Shown here: positions 12,180-21,700 of the stretch, piece after piece
Numbering within the stretch: position 1 is the stretch's first letter
Layout: each line of letters opens with the position of its first letter
NCBI RefSeq assembly: GCF_004216695.1
Contig: NZ_SGXC01000001.1
Coordinates: 2,294,001-2,358,000, forward strand
Origin: Pigmentiphaga kullae
Lineage (GTDB): Bacteria; Pseudomonadota; Gammaproteobacteria; Burkholderiales; Burkholderiaceae_B
Direction of reading: 5' to 3'
DNA length: 64,000 nucleotides
The notes under the pieces: model-generated
Told to the model about the DNA's origin: nothing
Seen by the model: only the letters and a program-made list of their open reading frames with translations
Database searches by the model: none
Position numbers and translations under genes: made by a program

Positions 12180-13094
12180 ATGTCGATCTCCCTGCGCCAA
12201 CTCGAGGCCTTCGTCGCGGTGTGCAACGAAGGCAATTTCAGCAAGGCGGCCCAGCGCATCCATATTTCCCAGTCGGGCCTGAGCATCCTGATTCGTGAAC
12301 TGGAACAGAGCCTGGAGTGCCGGCTGTTCGACCGCAGCACACGCCAGGTCAGCCTGACCGACGCCGGGCGCGAGTTCCGGGTGCCGGCGGCCCGCCTGCT
12401 GGCCGACCTGTCGGCGGCGGTCGGCAACGTCAAGGGGCTGGCCTCGCGCCAGCATGGCCACGTGACGGTGGCCGCGCCGCCGCTGCTGATGTCGCGTCTG
12501 GTGGTGGGCATCGCCGCGCGGTTCCGCAGCGCCTATCCGCACATCGCGCTGACGCTGCGCGACATCCCCTCGGAAGCCATTCCCGCGGGCATCGCCTCGG
12601 CCGACATCGACCTGGGCCTGGGCATGCTGCCGGCGGATCGCGACGAATACCTGGCCGAAGCCCTGGTGGAGGGGCCGCTGGTGGCGCTGCTGCCTCGCGA
12701 CCATTCGCTGGCGCGCCGCCGCCATCTGAAGTGGGCGGACCTGGCGGCGACGCCCCTGGTCGCGCTCACGCCGGAAAATTCCTTCCGCCAATTCCTGGAC
12801 GGATGTTTCGCCCGCCTGGACCTGCAGCCGCGGATCGCCGTCGAGGTCGTCCAGTTGAGCACCGTCATCAGCCTGGTGGAGGCCGGGTTCGGCGCCGCCA
12901 TCATGCCGCCCTATGGCGCGCTGGTCCCGGGCGAAGGCAACTCGGTGGTCCGGCCGCTGCGCGATCCCGTGGTCCGCTCCGACATCGCGTTGATACGCGA
13001 CCGCTTCCGTTCGCCCTCGGCCGCGGCGGCGGCCTTCATCGAGGTGGCGCGCGATGTCGTCGCGGGACGTTCCCGGCCCCTGCGCGTTACGTAA
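12180..13094 (+). CDS. LysR-family regulator, divergent from amidohydrolase
   Basis: Transcription factor of 304 residues. The N-terminal winged helix-turn-helix reads ISLRQLEAFVAVCNEGNFSK and then AAQRIHISQSGLSILIRELE, followed by the helix linker and a periplasmic-binding-like effector domain that spans residues 90-300. It probably controls the divergent amidohydrolase-Bug unit and itself. The ATG at 12180 begins the HTH at the normal distance. The stop codon lies inside a palindrome (13085-13096) that may serve the downstream adhesin. Confidence 0.93.
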   Translation: MSISLRQLEAFVAVCNEGNFSKAAQRIHISQSGLSILIRELEQSLECRLFDRSTRQVSLTDAGREFRVPAARLLADLSAAVGNVKGLASRQHGHVTVAAPPLLMSRLVVGIAARFRSAYPHIALTLRDIPSEAIPAGIASADIDLGLGMLPADRDEYLAEALVEGPLVALLPRDHSLARRRHLKWADLAATPLVALTPENSFRQFLDGCFARLDLQPRIAVEVVQLSTVISLVEAGFGAAIMPPYGALVPGEGNSVVRPLRDPVVRSDIALIRDRFRSPSAAAAAFIEVARDVVAGRSRPLRVT

Positions 13095-13118
13095 CGCTCC
13101 TGCGTATGGTACGTAACG
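13085..13118. promoter_or_regulatory. Twin TACGTAACG sites upstream of the adhesin
   Basis: A perfect 12-base palindrome (CGTTACGTAACG, 13085-13096) overlaps the LysR stop codon. A second TACGTAACG at 13110-13118 lies 22 bases after the first copy at 13088-13096, two helical turns away. The layout suggests a paired operator, with the nearest downstream gene being the adhesin. Confidence 0.4.
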
Positions 13119-13391
13119 TTTCGGCTCCGCGGCCCGGTCGCGGGACCGGGAATCGGTGTGACTATCGCACCGAAGGAACATCTTCGGATTGCCGATATCC
13201 CGTTTGTTTTCAACGTTTCCGCCGCTTCGCGAGCCTTGGTTTCAAGGTCCGCGCAGGCCCGTGCCGCATAGGTCCGAAGCCGATGGCATAGCTTTTGCTC
13301 GAAGCTCCCGCAAACGTGTTTTCCAGCAGCGACCGATTCCCCATCCGGCGGATCGCGGCACTGGTGGGATACCTATCCGTGGGGGCTGAAA
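13119..13391. other. Leader region of the adhesin, no gene seen
   Basis: With the twin sites just before it, this completes the 297-base gap between the LysR stop and the adhesin start. I see no open reading frame with family resemblance. It has the short palindrome CCCGGTCGCGGGACCGGG near 13133. No convincing -35/-10 pair was found, so the promoter of the adhesin is undefined. Confidence 0.5.
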
Positions 13392-16300
13392 TTGAACAAG
13401 ACCTATCGCACCGTGTGGAGCCAGAGGCTCGGATGTTGGGTGGCGGTTGCCGAGACCGCGCGTGCCAGGGGTAAGGGCGGCGCCGCCAAGGCCGGCGCGC
13501 TTGCCGTGGCGCTGATGGCAGGCGCCTGGGCGGCGCCGGCGGCGGCCGACGGCATGCACGGCGTGCCGGGCCTGTCGAACGCGCGGCTGACCGATGGCGC
13601 CGCGGTGGGCGTGATGAGCCAGCTGCTGCAGGCCACGACCAATGCGGCGCCCAGCATCGCCCCCGTGGCGTCGGCCGTGCAGCAGGGCGTTTCGCAGACC
13701 GCGGCGGCCCTGGCCGGCATCGGTTCGCCCATGTTGCCGCCGGCCTCGGCATTGCAGCAGGTACCCATTGCCGAAGCCGTGCCGTCGCTGCCCGTGGTCA
13801 GCGAGGTGCTGGCCGCCGCGCCGGTTCCCGCCGCGGTCCAGGCCATCGCCGCCGCGCCCGCCGCGGTGACGAAGAAGGTCGCCTCGGCGCTGCCGGGCAA
13901 GGTCGGCACCGCCGTCGAGTCGGTCCCCGCCAAGCTGGCCGAGGTGCTGGCTTCCGCGCCGGTCGACAAGAGCCGGAATGCCGCCTCGCCCGTCGATGGC
14001 GCCGTCGCTTCGGCGGCGTCGCTGGGGTCGGTCGCCACGCTGTCCAACAGCGTGCCGGCTTCGCCCATGTCGCCGTTGAGCGGCAACGGTACGCTGGGCA
14101 TCCTGCCGACCGGAGGCTCGCTGTTCCCCAGCAGCTCCAACCGTCAGACCATGGCGGTTGCCGCCTCGTCGGGCTCGGAGCCGCCGCCGCTCAATCCACC
14201 CGCGCCCACCGGCCTGGTGATCGGCACGGCCGGCCTGCTGGGCGGCGTCGGGCAGGGCCTGCAGCCGTTGACGATGAGCCTGTTCGGCCAGAAGGAAGCG
14301 TGGATGCGCTCCGGCGCGCTGAGCGTGAACCGCGAGAACATCAACGCCCGCTTCAGCGTGGTCAACGTGCTGGGCATTCCCATCCTGGACCTGGCGCCGG
14401 TCACAGGCACGCTGCAAGGCACGCTGGGCGGTTCGCTGCCCGAACAGAAGCTCACCCTGCTGGGCGGCGTGACCTCGGGCAACTACATCACCAACATCAA
14501 TTCCGGCCTGACCTACAACAATGGCCTGCTGCTGCCGGGCACGCAGCCGCCGTCGTGGGTGGACAAGAACAACTGCCTGAACGTGCTGGGCCTGGCCGGC
14601 GCCACCTGCTGGGACATTCCCGCGGCGCAGAACAATCAGGTGCTGATCGGCGACGGCGCTTCGGCCAACGGTTCGCAGGAAGTCGTGATCGGCACCAACG
14701 CCAAGCACATCCTGCCCAACGAGGACGCCGGGACGATCTTCACCGATCCCAACATGCCGGGCGTGCCCGACACCAACTACGCGGCGCGCAAGGGCCACTC
14801 GGTCCTGATCGGCGACAGCACCTACGGCAACGCCAACGGCCAGACCATCGTCGGCGCTAGCGCGTCGTCGACCGTGGCGGGCGGCGTCGCGCTGGGCTTC
14901 CAGTCCGTGTCTGACCGCGAAGGCGGCGGCAAGGAATTGTTCTCCAACGCTGCGGTGCCGGTGCGCGGCGCGGTGTCCGTGGGTTCGGCGGGCAACGAGC
15001 GGCAGATCATCAACGTGGCGGGCGGCACGGCCGATACCGATGCCGTCAACGTGCGCCAGCTCAAGGCCGTGTCCGACCAGATCGATAACGTCGATGTCAA
15101 CTCGGTCAAGTACGACGACGCTACCCGCGGCAAGGTGACGCTGGCCGGCGCCGGCGGCACGGTCGTGACCAACGTCAAGGCCGGCGCCGTGAACGCGACC
15201 AGCACCGACGCGGTGAACGGCTCGCAGTTGAACGACACCAATACCAACATTACCAACGTCGACAATCGCGTGACGAACGTGGACAACCGCGTCACCAACA
15301 TCGACAACAGCGGCACCAAGTACTTCAAGGCGAACTCCACCCTGGCGGCCGCCTCGGCCGCCGGCGCGGACAGCGTGGCCGCCGGCGGCGCGTCCGTGGC
15401 CTCGGCCGCCAATGCCGTGGCGCTGGGCAATGGCGCCAATGCCAGCATGGCCAACAGCGTTGCGCTGGGCGCCGGTTCGACCACGACCGTGGGCGCGCAG
15501 GCCGACTATGTCGCCTATGCGTTGACCGCACGGCAAGCTTCGGCGGGCGAAGTCTCGGTGGGCAGCGCCGGCGCCACGCGCCGCATCACCAACGTGTCGG
15601 CGGGCAGCGCCGACAACGACGCGGCCAACATCGCGCAATTGAAGGCGGTGGACAACCGCATCGGCGACGTGGACAAGCTGGCGGTGAAGTACGACGACGA
15701 CACCAAGACCAAGATCACGCTGAATCCGGGCGGCACCGGCACGGTGATCTCGAACGTCGCCAAGGGGGCGGTCACCTCGACCAGCACCGAGGCGATCAAC
15801 GGTTCGCAATTGTGGGGATGGACTCAGGACGAGACCAACGTCATGAGCAACCTGAGCCTGTACAAGCGCATCAACGACATCAGCGTCGACACCAAGTACT
15901 TCAAGGCCAATTCGACCCTGGACGGGGCCCAGGCCGTCGGCGCGAACAGCGTCGCGGCGGGTCCGGCTGCGGTGGCCAACGGCGCGAGCAGCGTGGCGGT
16001 CGGCAACGGCGCGACCACGGCCACCGACAACAGCGTGGCCATGGGCGGCGCCTCGACGGCCTCCGGAGCGGCTTCGACGGCGGTGGGTTCCGATGCCAAG
16101 GCCACCGGCGCGCAGTCGACGGCGATGGGTTCCGGCTCGGCCGCCAGCGGCGCCAACGCGACCGCCGTAGGGTCGGGCTCGAAGGCCACCGGTACGGATT
16201 CGACCGCCATCGGCGCCAATTCCGAGGCCAAGGCGAACAACAGCGTCGCGCTGGGTGCGGGTTCGGTGGCCGACCGCGACAACACCGTATCGGTGGGTGC

Positions 16301-17321
16301 CGCGGGCAAGGAGCGCCAGATCACCAACGTGGCGCGCGGCACGGAGGATACCGACGCCGTCAACTACGCGCAGTTGAAGGAAGTCTCGGGCGACGTCACC
16401 AATATCAAGAAGGACGTGACGAACATCCAGGAAGGCAAGGACGGCATGTTCCAGATCGAGAACTCGCTCGCGCGGGACAAGCCCAAGCCCACCGGCAAGG
16501 ATTCGGTGGCCGGCGGCGCGGGCGCGGTGGCCGAAGGCGCGGCGGCGACGGCGGTCGGCAATGCCTCCATCGCCAAGGGCGAGAACTCGACGGCGGTCGG
16601 CAATTCGGCGCAGGCGCTGGGCGCCAACTCGACGGTGGTGGGCAATTCCGCGCTGGCTTCCGGCGCCAACGCCTCGGCCTTCGGCACCGGCGCCAAGGCC
16701 GAGGGCAGCGGCAGCATGGCCATGGGCAACGGCGCGCAGACGGGCGCGGCGGCCACCAATTCGGTCGCGATCGGCAATCAGGCCAATGCCGCCCAGAGCA
16801 ACACCGTCGCGCTGGGCAACAACGCCCAGGCCACGGTGGCCAACAGCATGGCGCTGGGCACCGGGGCGCAGGCCAGCGGCGCCAACAGCGTGGCCCTGGG
16901 CACGAACTCGGTGGCGAACCGGCCCAACGTGGTGTCGGTGGGCGCGGCGGGCCAGGAGCGGCAGATCGTCAACGTGGGAGACGGCACCGCGGATACGGAT
17001 GCCGTCAACCTGCGGCAGTTGCGCAGCGCCACCTCGGACTTCACCAGCAGCATCAGCAGCGTGCGCGACGACCTGCGCAAGGTCGAGCGCAACGCCAACG
17101 CCGGCGCGGCCTCGGCCATGGCGGTGGCGGGCCTGCCGCAGGCGTACACCCCGGGACGCAGCATGGCCTCGGCGGCCGCCAGCCATTATCTCGGACAGTC
17201 CGCCATTGCCGTGGGGCTGTCCACCATTTCCGAGAATGGCCGCTGGGTCTACAAGATTGCCGGCAACGTCAATTCGCAGGGCAAGGTGGGCGCCGTCATC
17301 GGCGCGGGTTACCAGTGGTAG
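13392..17321 (+). CDS. Trimeric autotransporter adhesin (YadA-like, ESPR signal)
   Basis: Surface adhesin of 1309 residues. It opens with an extended signal peptide (MNKTYRTVWSQRLGCWVAVAE, core ending AWAAPAAA near residue 51). Residues about 55-230 are unusually Ala/Pro/Val-rich. Further on come YadA-head type SVAxGxxA repeats and neck motifs (TDAVNVRQLKAV near 551, then variants near 745, 986 and 1201). A seven-residue TNVDNRV repeat sits in the stalk. The C-terminal membrane anchor (VERNANAGAASAMAVAGLPQ onward, ending GAVIGAGYQW) makes the four-strand trimer pore. The start codon is TTG, the only one placing MNKTYR at the N-terminus. Cysteines at residues 395 and 406 are uncommon in this class. 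A TpgA-like partner follows 29 bases later. Confidence 0.94.
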   Translation: MNKTYRTVWSQRLGCWVAVAETARARGKGGAAKAGALAVALMAGAWAAPAAADGMHGVPGLSNARLTDGAAVGVMSQLLQATTNAAPSIAPVASAVQQGVSQTAAALAGIGSPMLPPASALQQVPIAEAVPSLPVVSEVLAAAPVPAAVQAIAAAPAAVTKKVASALPGKVGTAVESVPAKLAEVLASAPVDKSRNAASPVDGAVASAASLGSVATLSNSVPASPMSPLSGNGTLGILPTGGSLFPSSSNRQTMAVAASSGSEPPPLNPPAPTGLVIGTAGLLGGVGQGLQPLTMSLFGQKEAWMRSGALSVNRENINARFSVVNVLGIPILDLAPVTGTLQGTLGGSLPEQKLTLLGGVTSGNYITNINSGLTYNNGLLLPGTQPPSWVDKNNCLNVLGLAGATCWDIPAAQNNQVLIGDGASANGSQEVVIGTNAKHILPNEDAGTIFTDPNMPGVPDTNYAARKGHSVLIGDSTYGNANGQTIVGASASSTVAGGVALGFQSVSDREGGGKELFSNAAVPVRGAVSVGSAGNERQIINVAGGTADTDAVNVRQLKAVSDQIDNVDVNSVKYDDATRGKVTLAGAGGTVVTNVKAGAVNATSTDAVNGSQLNDTNTNITNVDNRVTNVDNRVTNIDNSGTKYFKANSTLAAASAAGADSVAAGGASVASAANAVALGNGANASMANSVALGAGSTTTVGAQADYVAYALTARQASAGEVSVGSAGATRRITNVSAGSADNDAANIAQLKAVDNRIGDVDKLAVKYDDDTKTKITLNPGGTGTVISNVAKGAVTSTSTEAINGSQLWGWTQDETNVMSNLSLYKRINDISVDTKYFKANSTLDGAQAVGANSVAAGPAAVANGASSVAVGNGATTATDNSVAMGGASTASGAASTAVGSDAKATGAQSTAMGSGSAASGANATAVGSGSKATGTDSTAIGANSEAKANNSVALGAGSVADRDNTVSVGAAGKERQITNVARGTEDTDAVNYAQLKEVSGDVTNIKKDVTNIQEGKDGMFQIENSLARDKPKPTGKDSVAGGAGAVAEGAAATAVGNASIAKGENSTAVGNSAQALGANSTVVGNSALASGANASAFGTGAKAEGSGSMAMGNGAQTGAAATNSVAIGNQANAAQSNTVALGNNAQATVANSMALGTGAQASGANSVALGTNSVANRPNVVSVGAAGQERQIVNVGDGTADTDAVNLRQLRSATSDFTSSISSVRDDLRKVERNANAGAASAMAVAGLPQAYTPGRSMASAAASHYLGQSAIAVGLSTISENGRWVYKIAGNVNSQGKVGAVIGAGYQW
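15252..15314 (+). repeat. Three tandem 21-base repeats in the adhesin stalk
   Basis: Three in-frame 21-base units encode TNVDNRV, TNVDNRV and TNIDNSG. The second and third bases of several codons differ between units, so they are not very recent copies. A gain or loss of a unit would change a coiled-coil stalk by one heptad without shifting the frame. Confidence 0.8.
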
Positions 17322-17350
17322 CGCGCATGAACGAATCATCGGAGGTCAGG

Positions 17351-18265
17351 ATGCAAGAAAAGAACCCCCATGCCCGCCGCGCCGGCCAGGCCGGCAGGCG
17401 TCTCGCGCTGCTGACCGCATGCGTGGTTTCGCTGGCCGTGATGAGCGGCTGCTCGATGTTCCGCAGCTCGAAGGAGCCCGCCTCGCCGGCGCCGTCCTCG
17501 GCGGCCGCGGCGAACGGGTCCGCGGTGGAGTTCCCGGCCCGCGAATCCGCGTCGCTGAAGGAAGGCACATTCGTCAACCTGGACAATCTCAGGCAGATGA
17601 TCCCGGGCATGACCAAGCCGCAGGTCTACGACCTGCTGGGCCCTCCGCACTTCAGCGAGGGCGTGTTCGGCGTGCGCACCTGGAACTACATCTTCAATTT
17701 CCGCACCGGCAACGGCAACGAGTTCATCACCTGCCAGTACCAGTTGCGTTTCAACAAGGACATGCAGACCGAGGCCGGCAACTGGAACCGGCGCGAGTGC
17801 GCGGACTTCGTATTCCCGCGCCCGGTGGCCGCGCCGCCGCCTCCGCCGCCGCCCGCGCCCGTGCCGGTCAAGCCGGCTCCCAGGCAGATCACGCTGGGCG
17901 CCGACGCGCTGTTCGCGTTCGACAAGTCCGACCTGGCCAGCATCTCGCCCGAGGGGCGCCGCCGCCTGAATGAGATCGGCAAGGAACTGCGCAGCGTGGA
18001 CGTCGAGCGGGTGCGCGTGATCGGCCATGCCGACCGGCTGGGCAGCGCGAGCTACAACGACAGGCTGTCGCGCCAGCGGGCCGCCACGGTGGTGACTTAC
18101 CTGGTCAATTCCGGCGTGCCGTCCAATCTGATCAGTTCGGACGGCAGGGGTTCGCGCGAACCGGTGGTGCAGTGCGACCAGCGCAACCGCAACGAGCTGA
18201 TCGCCTGCCTGGCGCCGAATCGCCGGGTGGTCATCGAGATCCAGGGCAAGGCCGGTTCGTCGTGA
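17351..18265 (+). CDS. TpgA-like lipoprotein: SmpA/BamE-like plus OmpA-like domains
   Basis: Predicted outer-membrane lipoprotein of 304 residues with lipobox VMSGC (Cys34). An SmpA/OmlA (BamE-like) domain covers about residues 70-135 (MIPGMTKPQVYDLLGPPHFS). After a proline-rich linker comes an OmpA-like peptidoglycan-binding domain (FAFDKSDLA; VIGHADRLGS; YNDRLSRQRAATV). This is the domain order of TpgA, which in Acinetobacter helps the adhesin AtaA anchor to peptidoglycan and reach the surface. It follows the adhesin by 29 bases. I prefer the ATG at 17351 because GGAGGT precedes it; an in-frame ATG at 17327 would add 8 residues. The partnership is inferred from order and architecture. Confidence 0.85.
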   Translation: MQEKNPHARRAGQAGRRLALLTACVVSLAVMSGCSMFRSSKEPASPAPSSAAAANGSAVEFPARESASLKEGTFVNLDNLRQMIPGMTKPQVYDLLGPPHFSEGVFGVRTWNYIFNFRTGNGNEFITCQYQLRFNKDMQTEAGNWNRRECADFVFPRPVAAPPPPPPPAPVPVKPAPRQITLGADALFAFDKSDLASISPEGRRRLNEIGKELRSVDVERVRVIGHADRLGSASYNDRLSRQRAATVVTYLVNSGVPSNLISSDGRGSREPVVQCDQRNRNELIACLAPNRRVVIEIQGKAGSS

Positions 18266-18271
18266 GCCGGT

Positions 18272-18297
18272 CCGCGCCGCCCCCGGGGGCGGCGCGG
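18272..18297 (+). terminator. GC-only palindrome after the TpgA-like gene
   Basis: A perfect 26-base palindrome (13-base arms, positions 18272-18284 and 18285-18297) begins 6 bases after the stop. It would form a very strong hairpin in RNA or a cruciform in DNA, but no T run follows, so intrinsic termination is uncertain. Confidence 0.5.
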
Positions 18298-18441
18298 AAC
18301 CTCGGCTTACAGTGCGCATTTCGTTTGTCTGGCGGACGTCTCCGAGTTAGGATTACCCCTTATCGATCTCCCGCAACGCGCGCCCCGCAAGGCGCTTTCG
18401 GGAGCGCGCGCGGCGCGTGGGGGGGCCTTCCGGAGACACGC

Positions 18442-18783
18442 ATGTCCGCATTCACTTCCCTTACCGAAAACTTTGCCGTGGCGCCCCAGCTGGCTCCCGA
18501 TGACATGGCGGCCGTCGCGGCGGCCGGTTTCAAGAGCGTCATCAACAACCGGCCCGACTTCGAAGGTGGCCCGGCCCAGCCCTCCAGCCAGCAGATGGAG
18601 GCCGCGGCGCAGGCGGCGGGGCTGAACTACGTCCACCAGCCGGTCAACGGCGCGAACATCCAGCCCGGCGACGTTTCCACCTTCGCGTCGCTGCTCAAGA
18701 CGCTGCCGGGGCCGGTCCTGGCCTTCTGCCGCAGCGGGGCGCGATCGACCAAGCTGTTCATGTCGGCCAGCAATTCCCTCTGA
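18442..18783 (+). CDS. TIGR01244-type sulfurtransferase/phosphatase-like protein (DUF442)
   Basis: Small protein of 113 residues in the beta-lactamase-hydrolase-like (BlsA/DUF442) family, with a dual-specificity-phosphatase-like fold. The active-site loop is CRSGARST near residue 97 (CX5R type). The N-terminal segment FAVAPQLAPDDMAAVAAAGF and VINNRPDFEGGPAQPSS are family hallmarks. It has been linked to sulfide or persulfide handling elsewhere. It starts 49 bases after the palindrome region ends its gap, with GGAGAC upstream of the ATG. Its downstream neighbour begins 12 bases after its stop. Confidence 0.85.
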   Translation: MSAFTSLTENFAVAPQLAPDDMAAVAAAGFKSVINNRPDFEGGPAQPSSQQMEAAAQAAGLNYVHQPVNGANIQPGDVSTFASLLKTLPGPVLAFCRSGARSTKLFMSASNSL

Positions 18784-18795
18784 CCGGACCGCGAC

Positions 18796-21700
18796 GTGGC
18801 TTTCACGCTGGCGGGTGCGGTCGACGGCATCAAGCGGCGGCGCAAGCCGCTGGTGCGTATTCTCATCGTCCTGCTGGCGCTGTGGCTGCTGTTCCTGGCC
18901 CTGACCGCCTGGGGCATTCCGCGGCTGGTCCGCAGCGTGGCGCTGGCGCAGGTGCCGGAGGTTCTGGGCCGCACGGCCCGCATGGGCGAGGTCTCGTTCA
19001 ATCCCTTCAAGCTGCGCCTGCGTGTCCATGATTTCGCCATCCTCGACCGGGCCGGCGCCAATCCGGATTTCTCGGTCGAGCAGGTCGAGGTCAATGCCTC
19101 GATCTCGTCGCTGTTCCGGTTCGCGCCGGTGGTGGACGGGCTGGCGATCACCGCGCCGCGCGTTTCGCTGGTGCGCGAAGGGCCGCAGCGCTTCAACATC
19201 AGCGACATCCTCGAGCGGCTGGCCGCCAAGCCCTCGGAAGACGGCCCACCGCCCCGCTTTTCGCTGAACAACCTCAAGCTGGACGGCGGCGAGATCACCA
19301 TCGACGACAAGGTCACGGGCCGCCAGCATACGGTGCGCGACCTGCAGGTGGGCATTCCTTTCCTGTCCACGCTGGCCTATGCCACCGACATCGACGTGCA
19401 GCCCCGGCTGTCGGCGCTGGTCAACGGCAGTCCGTTCAACCTGGAGGGCACCGCGCGGCCCTTCGATACGCCGCGCACGTCCTCGCTGCATCTCAAGATC
19501 GACGACCTGGGGCTGGATGCGCTGGCCGATGCCGTGCCGGGCGCGGTGCCGGTGGTGCTCAAGCATGCGCGGCTCGACAGCGATGCCCAACTGGTGTTCG
19601 AGGAGGGCGGCTCGGCGGCGCCCAAGGTGCGCCTGGAGGGCAGCGCCACCGTGCGCGAGGTGGACGTGCGCGACCAGGGCGATGCCGCGCTGCTGGCGTT
19701 CAAGAGCCTGGCGCTGGAGAAATTCGCGCTGGAGCCGCTGGCGCGCCGTTTCCAGGCCGAACGCATCGTTCTGGCCGGCCCGTCGATCCATGCCAGCCGC
19801 TCGGCCGACGGGCGCGTGAACCTGGCCGAGGTGGCCGCGCGTTTCCAGCAGCCGGCGACACCTGCCCCCGCGGCCGCGCCGCCGCAGCCGCCCGCCAGCG
19901 CCGCTCCGGCGCCTTCGTCCCCGCAGCCTTCCACGCCCGCCGCGCCGGCCCCCGCACAGGCCGATGCCTGGCATGTGTCGGTGGGAACCGTGGCGTTGCA
20001 GGACGGCGAGCTTGCCTGGCACGATGAGCAGGACCGTTTCGATTACCGCATCTCCGAGTTCGCGGCCGAGTTGCGCGGCCTGAACCTGCCCGCCGCGCAG
20101 GACCAGGCCACGCCGCTGACCGTGGCCGCGCGCGTGGGCGAGGCCGGGCGCCTGGACGTGAGCGGCCCGATCCGCCTCCAGCCTTTCTCGGCGGACCTCG
20201 ATCTCAAGCTGGATGCGCTGGCGCTGCCCGCGCTGGCGCCGCTGTGGAAACCCTATCTGGCGCTGCGCATCGACGACGGTTCGCTGGGCGCGGCGGCCAA
20301 GCTGCACGTCGAGCAGGGCGAATCCCTGGCGGTGCGCTGGAGCGACGGCAGCGTCGCGCTGCGCAAGCTGGCCGCGGCGCCCGTTTCGGACAAGGCCTCC
20401 AGTCTGAAACTGGAATCGCTGGAGGTGGGCGGCCTGGCGGGCGACCTGGCGGCACGCACGGCGCGGATCGAGCGCATCGCCATCGACGGCCTGGCCCTGG
20501 CGGCCACCCGGTCGGCCTCGTCGGCCGTGAGCTGGGCGGACATCGCGGTTCCCGCCGCGCCCCGCGCCCGGTCCGCCGGCAAGCCGGCCCCGGCTTCTTC
20601 GGCGCCCGCCCAGGCCGCGTGGAAGGTGACCGCCGGCACGCTGTCGGTGGCCAAGAGCTCGCTGCGGCTGACGGACGAATCCGTGTCGCCCCGTGTGGCG
20701 CTGCGCCTGGACGGCTTGCAGATGGAGGCGCGCAATGTCGGTTCCGACCTGCGCGCCCCCGTCGATTTCTCGCTGCGCTCGTCCGTCCAGGGCCGCGGCA
20801 CCGCCGACATCAAGGGCACGGTCGTGCCCGAGCCGCTTGCGGTCAAGGCCCAGGTGCGCGCCGACCGGCTCGACCTGACCGCGCTGGCCCCCTACCTGGC
20901 CGAGCGGCTCAACGCCACCGTCAAGAGCGTCGTGGCGGGCGCCAACGGCAGGCTGGAATTCGCGGCAGCCACCGGCAGGCAGCCGCAGCGCGCGGTCTGG
21001 ACCGGCGCCGCCGAGGTTTCCAACCTGGATCTGGTCGACAAGCTCAACGCGGCGGATTTCCTGAAATGGAAGCGGTTGGCGTTCAAGCGCCTGAACGTGG
21101 TCAGCGCGGGCGAGACGCTCAAGGCCGACCTGGGCGACATCTCGCTGGAGGACTTCTTCGCGCGCGTGATCCTGAGCGAGCAGGGGCGGCTGAACCTGTC
21201 GCAACTGATCGTCCAGCCGGGCGAAGAGGCCGGGTCCATCACGGCCGAAAAGCCAGCGGAACCGGCCGCGAAGGGGGAAAGCAAACCCGGGGAAAGCAAA
21301 CCCGCGGTTGCCCAGCCGGCCAAGGAAGCCAGTGCCGCCCCGGAGGCGGGCGGCATGCCGCGCGACATCCGTGTGGGCGCGGTGCAGCTGGCGCGGGGCC
21401 ACATCAATTTCACCGACAACTTCGTCAAGCCCAACTATCGCGCCAACCTGACCGACATCGCCGGCAGCATCTCGGCCGTGTCATCGGCCGACAGCCAGCC
21501 GGCCGACGTGCAGGTGACGGCCAAGGTGGACGGCGACGCGCCGGTGGATATCACCGGCAAGCTCCATCCTTTCGGGCCGCGGCTGTACACGGACATCCAT
21601 GCCAGCGCCAAGGGCGTGGAGCTGCCGGCGCTGACGCCCTACGCGGCCAAGTACGCCGGCTATGCCATCGAGCGCGGCAAGCTGTCGATGGACGTGCATT

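Noticed and set aside
15300-17000. Repeats in the adhesin that could be taken for a CRISPR array
   Set aside because: The repeats are in frame, encode SVAxGxxA motifs and lack regular repeat-spacer lengths.
13242-17339. A 1365-codon open frame antisense to the adhesin
   Set aside because: It is a shadow of the repetitive, high-GC adhesin on the other strand. Its product is Arg/Gly/His-rich low complexity with no family features.
18307-21402. Antisense frame of about 1000 codons over the DUF748 gene
   Set aside because: The product is composed of Gly/Arg/Gln-rich runs and lacks recognisable domains; the sense gene explains the region.
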